The notes beneath the pieces are model-generated. The model had not been told where the DNA came from. It saw nothing but the letters and a program-made list of their open reading frames with translations, and searched no databases. A stretch of DNA of 64,000 nt from Stomorhina lunata (Eukaryota; Arthropoda; Insecta; Diptera; Rhiniidae): the NCBI GenBank assembly GCA_933228675.1, contig OW121741.1, positions 16,877,571-16,941,570 of the forward strand, read 5' to 3'. Numbering within the stretch: the stretch's first letter is position 1; each line of letters begins with the position of its first letter. The position numbers and the translations under genes are program-made. Below, one piece after another: positions 59,226-64,000 of this stretch.

Positions 59226-60268
59226 AGTTTATTTCTAGTTCTAGTTCTGTTCCAGTTCTCTAATAGTTCTATAGTTCAGTTCTAGTCCTGTTTTAGTTCA
59301 GTTCAGTTCAGTTCCGTTCTGTTCTAATTCTTTTCGAGTTCTGTTTTAGTTCTGTTCTAGTTCTGTTCTAGTTCTGTTCTAGTTCTGTTCTAGTTCTGTT
59401 CTAGTTCTGTTCTAGTTCTGTTCTAGTTCTGTTCTAGTTCTGTTCTAGTTCTGTTCTAGTTCTGTTCTAGTTCTGTTCTAGTTCTGTTCTAGTTCTGTTC
59501 TAGTTCTGTTCTAGTTCTGTTCTAGTTCTGTTCTAGTTCTGTTCTAGTTCTGTTCTAGTTCTGTTCTAGTTCTGTTCTAGTTCTGTTCTAGTTCTGTTCT
59601 AGTTCTGTTCTAGTTCTGTTCTAGTTCTGTTCTAGTTCTGTTCTAGTTCTGTTCTAGTTCTGTTCTAGTTCTGTTCTAGTTCTGTTCTAGTTCTGTTTTA
59701 GTTCTGTTCTAGTTCTGTTCTAGTTCTGTTCTAGTTCTGTTCTAGTTCTGTTCTAGTTCTGTTCTAGTTCTGTTCTAGTTCTGTTCTAGTTCTGTTCTAG
59801 TTCTGTTCTAGTTCTGTTCTAGTTCTGTTCTAGTTCTGTTCTAGTTCTGTTCTAGTTCTGTTCTAGTTCTGTTCTAGTTCTATTCTAGTTCTGTTCTAGT
59901 TCTGTTCTAGTTCTGTTCTAGTTCTGTTCTAGTTCTGTTCTAGTTCTGTTCTAGTTCTGTTCTAGTTCTGTTCTAGTTCTGTTCTAGTTCTGTTCTAGTT
60001 CTGTTCTAGTTCTGTTCTAGTTCTGTTCTAGTTCTGTTCTAGTTCTGTTCTAGTTCTGTTCTAGTTCTGTTCTAGTTCTGTTCTAGTTCTGTTCTAGTTC
60101 TGTTCTAGTTCTGTTCTAGTTCTGTTCTAGTTCTGTTCTAGTTCTGTTCTAGTTCTGTTCTAGTTGTGTTCTAGTTCTGTTCTAGTTCTGTTCTAGTTCT
60201 GTTCTAGTTCTGTTCTAGTTCTGTTCTAGTTCTGTTCTGTTCTAGTTCTGTTCTAGTTCTGTTCTATT
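59226..60268 (+). repeat. 11-bp minisatellite CTAGTTCTGTT, about 85-90 copies
   Basis: Regular from about 59335, with a degenerate lead-in from about 59235 (AGTTCAGTTCAGTTCAG, AGTTCCGTTCTG). Near the right edge one unit is shortened to TCTGTTCTGTTCTAG (about 60230). The unit is the reverse complement of that at 61108-63195. Confidence 0.98.
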
Positions 60269-61107
60269 TTAAATTATTATCATTTTTGTTTGCGCTTTTA
60301 ATAATGAAGCTTTATGTTTTTGCAATTCTAAACCATTTGGTGTGTTTTTTTTTGCCTAGGCAGATGTTGAAATATTTGTGGAATTATATTCTAAATCCTC
60401 AATTTAATAAACACCAAAATTATGTATACAATTATGCGAAAAATTCACAAAATATAGAAAATCATAGAATATGTTTAAACATATGCATTACTGCAGCATA
60501 TGTTAAGGAGACAACATTTCAAATTTGCATAAATAATACGAGTTTTGTATGCATTAGAAAACTGAATATTTGTTTAAATATACAAAAATAAAGGAAAGAG
60601 GAAAAGGACATTCAAAAATTGTTATGTAGGTGGATTGATTGTAATGAGTCCTAGTTTTCCATACTTTTAACATTTTCTTTTCTAGGCATTAAAAATCGTA
60701 CTTAAATAACTTTCGTGTTTAAATTTTTTAAGCTTTTGATGTTACTAAACATATTAATGTTTCCAAAATTTATTTGAAAAAATAAATTTTTCAACATAAT
60801 TGATATTATGTTGAAAACGATAGTAATTTCCACAGTATTAAAGCTTCAGGCATACTCAACTCATCGGTGTTATTAGACATAAATCACCTACATATCAAAT
60901 ATACCAACAACTAAAACTTTTGTATTTATTTCACAAAACATTGAACATATTGTTCAAAATTGTTGTAGAAATTTGAAAATATCACATTTACAAATGTTTC
61001 GAAAATGTACAATAAATGGTTAGTTGAAGGGATTTGTTGCCACGATATAATTTTTATCCCACTTTATGTTGTATTTAGAAAAATAATCAAATAAAATTTT
61101 GTGTAAA
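60269..61107. other. Spacer between the two facing 11-bp arrays
   Basis: About 840 bp of AT-rich unique sequence. The 101-residue open frame at 60286-60591 has no recognisable domain or splice or poly(A) context and is not annotated as a gene. Confidence 0.5.
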
Positions 61108-63195
61108 CTAGAACAGAACTAGAACAGAACTAGAACTAGAACTAGAACTAGAACAGAACTAGAACAGAACTAGAACAGAACTAGAACAGAACTAGAACAG
61201 AACTAGAACAGAACTAGAACAGAACTAGAACAGAACTAGAACAGAACTAGAACAGAACTAGAACAGAACTAGAACAGAACTAGAACAGAACTAGAACAGA
61301 ACTAGAACAGAACTAGAACAGAACTAGAACAGAACTAGAACAGAACTAGAACAGAACTAGAACAGAACTAGAACAGAACTAGAACAGAACTAGAACAGAA
61401 CTAGAACAGAACTAGAACAGAACTAGAACAGAACTAGAACAGAACTAGAACAGAACTAGAACAGAACTAGAACAGAACTAGAACAGAACTAGAACAGAAC
61501 TAGAACAGAACTAGAACAGAACTAGAACAGAACTAGAACAGAACTAGAACAGAACTAGAACAGAACTAGAACAGAACTAGAACAGAACTAGAACAGAACT
61601 AGAACAGAACTAGAACAGAACTAGAACAGAACTAGAACAGAACTAGAACAGAACTAGAACAGAACTAGAACAGAACTAGAACAGAACTAGAACAGAACTA
61701 GAACAGAACTAGAACAGAACTAGAACAGAACTAGAACAGAACTAGAACAGAACTAGAACAGAACTAGAACAGAACTAGAACAGAACTAGAACAGAACTAG
61801 AACAGAACTAGAACAGAACTAGAACAGAACTAGAACAGAACTAGAACAGAACTAGAACAGAACTAGAACAGAACTAGAACAGAACTAGAACAGAACTAGA
61901 ACAGAACTAGAACAGAACTAGAACAGAACTAGAACAGAACTAGAACAGAACTAGAACAGAACTAGAACAGAACTAGAACAGAACTAGAACAGAACTAGAA
62001 CAGAACTAGAACAGAACTAGAACAGAACTAGAACAGAACTAGAACAGAACTAGAACAGAACTAGAACAGAACTAGAACAGAACTAGAACAGAACTAGAAC
62101 AGAACTAGAACAGAACTAGAACAGAACTAGAACAGAACTAGAACAGAACTAGAACAGAACTAGAACAGAACTAGAACAGAACTAGAACAGAACTAGAACA
62201 GAACTAGAACAGAACTAGAACAGAACTAGAACAGAACTAGAACAGAACTAGAACAGAACTAGAACAGAACTAGAACAGAACTAGAACAGAACTAGAACAG
62301 AACTAGAACAGAACTAGAACAGAACTAGAACAGAACTAGAACAGAACTAGAACAGAACTAGAACAGAACTAGAACAGAACTAGAACAGAACTAGAACAGA
62401 ACTAGAACAGAACTAGAACAGAACTAGAACAGAACTAGAACAGAACTAGAACAGAACTAGAACAGAACTAGAACAGAACTAGAACAGAACTAGAACAGAA
62501 CTAGAACAGAACTAGAACAGAACTAGAACAGAACTAGAACAGAACTAGAACAGAACTAGAACAGAACTAGAACAGAACTAGAACAGAACTAGAACAGAAC
62601 TAGAACAGAACTAGAACAGAACTAGAACAGAACTAGAACAGAACTAGAACAGAACTAGAACAGAACTAGAACAGAACTAGAACAGAACTAGAACAGAACT
62701 AGAACAGAACTAGAACAGAACTAGAACAGAACTAGAACAGAACTAGAACAGAACTAGAACAGAACTAGAACAGAACTAGAACAGAACTAGAACAGAACTA
62801 GAACAGAACTAGAACAGAACTAGAACAGAACTAGAACAGAACTAGAACAGAACTAGAACAGAACTAGAACAGAACTAGAACAGAACTAGAACAGAACTAG
62901 AACAGAACTAGAACAGAACTAGAACAGAACTAGAACAGAACTAGAACAGAACTAGAACAGAACTAGAACAGAACTAGAACAGAACTAGAACAGAACTAGA
63001 ACAGAACTAGAACAGAACTAGAACAGAACTAGAACAGAACTAGAACAGAACTAGAACAGAACTAGAACAGAACTAGAACAGAACTAGAACAGAACTAGAA
63101 CAGAACTAGAACAGAACTAGAACAGAACTAGAACAGAACTAGAACAGAACTAGAACAGAACTAGAACAGAACTAGAACAGAACTAGAACAGAACT
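61108..63195 (-). repeat. 11-bp minisatellite CTAGAACAGAA, about 190 copies
   Basis: Near-perfect array over 2.1 kb. Only the left edge shows truncated CTAGAACTAGAACTAG units (about 61130-61150). It is inverted relative to 59226-60268. Confidence 0.98.
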
Positions 63196-64000
63196 TGTGG
63201 TGGACATTTCTTGTACTAAACACCTTGCATTTAAATCATATGTTTGTTTGTATTTTTGTATTTAATATTAACTTTTGATTAATTTAAATGAAATACATAT
63301 TCCCAATTTTGAAAATCTTTTTGAAATCTAACGGTCAATGGTTGATTACTTTGCACTCTAGGGTTAATAAGGCAATACCCTTATTTTTTGCGAATACTGA
63401 TTATTTTGTTCATGACATTTGATTAAACTCTGATGGTTCAATAACTTTCTTTAAACTTACAAAACCACGCTACTTCCTTTTCAAACCAACCATCATCCTG
63501 GGCAGATCAATCGTAAGAGAAATAAATTTATTTAAAAATGTATATATAGTGCTTTGGTGTAAAATAAATATATTTAAATTGAAATTCTGTGCTTTCAAAA
63601 TTTGTTTCCGATATTTTTACATACCTTCTACCAGGTAAATTTAACTTTAAAATTTGGAAAAAATAATAAGTCCTTATTATAAATTGTTTAAATTTAGAAT
63701 TATAGTCCGATGTTTCTAAAACATCAAGCTTTCACTTGATTAAGACTCCTAAATTATCTGTGAGCTCAGAATTGAATTGAGAATTAAGGCCAAAAACGAT
63801 CTCTCTAGAAGCTCTAAACCACCTTTCAAAGACCTCCAAAGTGAGGTTAGAAAATCCTTCGAGACAGACCTTTTGCCCATTAAGTCCTCTGGAAAGTTTT
63901 AAACTGGCCTTTCATCGAAAGCGCCCTTTAAAAAGGGAAAATTCTTTCATCGATTCCAAAAGAAAGAAGAAACAACATTAACACAAAGAAAACCAAAAAT
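63196..64000. other. AT-rich end of window, no gene recognised
   Basis: Base composition becomes more mixed after about 63730, with some CT/AG-rich stretches, but no open frame or known element is seen. Confidence 0.4.

Noticed and set aside
60286..60591. 101-residue open frame between the inverted 11-bp arrays
   Set aside because: AT-driven composition, no domain, no promoter or poly(A) context that I can support.

Overview
The window looks like nuclear DNA of a dipteran, most likely a calyptrate fly of the blowfly or flesh-fly type. It is very AT-rich and crowded with tandem repeats and decayed transposable elements. Its one recognisable gene is a fly-type ionotropic glutamate receptor with short GT-AG introns. 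The species call is an inference from composition, gene family and repeat style, not from a marker gene.

The gene occupies about 6104-10856 on the + strand. Eight coding exons encode about 820 residues of a GluRII-class (neuromuscular, kainate-like) receptor: most of the amino-terminal domain, the two ligand-binding halves, M1, the pore loop, M3, M4 and a basic C-terminal tail. The first exon or exons (signal peptide and roughly the first 100 residues) are not visible and probably lie upstream of the window or beyond a large intron. One intron carries a near-perfect 60-bp-arm hairpin, one is 66 bp, in frame and free of stops, and one is filled by a ~105-115-bp tandem array. The same array, and a copy of the gene's 3' UTR, recur about 1.3 kb downstream of the stop.

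The rest is essentially a repeat landscape. 1-4775: transposase remnant, G-rich minisatellite, a Helitron-like element on the minus strand, a 31-bp minisatellite, a ~20-bp-unit repeat and a tRNA-like element. 10.9-16.6 kb: arrays of a 31-bp unit with a TTTCTATAGAAA core. 18.9-22.1 kb: about 290 copies of an 11-bp unit. 26.3-35.9 kb: three arrays of a second 31-bp family, the last inverted relative to the first two. 37.5-40.7 kb: more of the TTTCTATAGAAA family. 40.8-44.9 kb: 18-bp, ~125-bp, ~272-bp and ~250-300-bp repeats. 46.2-53.2 kb: the second Helitron-like copy, inverted duplications and a 2.6-kb non-autonomous element. 53.7-57.1 kb: a 1.7-kb tandem duplication. 59.2-63.2 kb: two arrays of one 11-bp unit facing each other.

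The main pattern is that independent minisatellite families have unit lengths of 11 or 31 bp, close to one and three DNA helical turns. Several have strongly palindromic units, and several arrays form inverted pairs. A discrete 294-bp block of one array has also been copied to a new place, where 13-bp direct repeats flank it. I see no second protein gene, no rRNA and no convincing functional tRNA.
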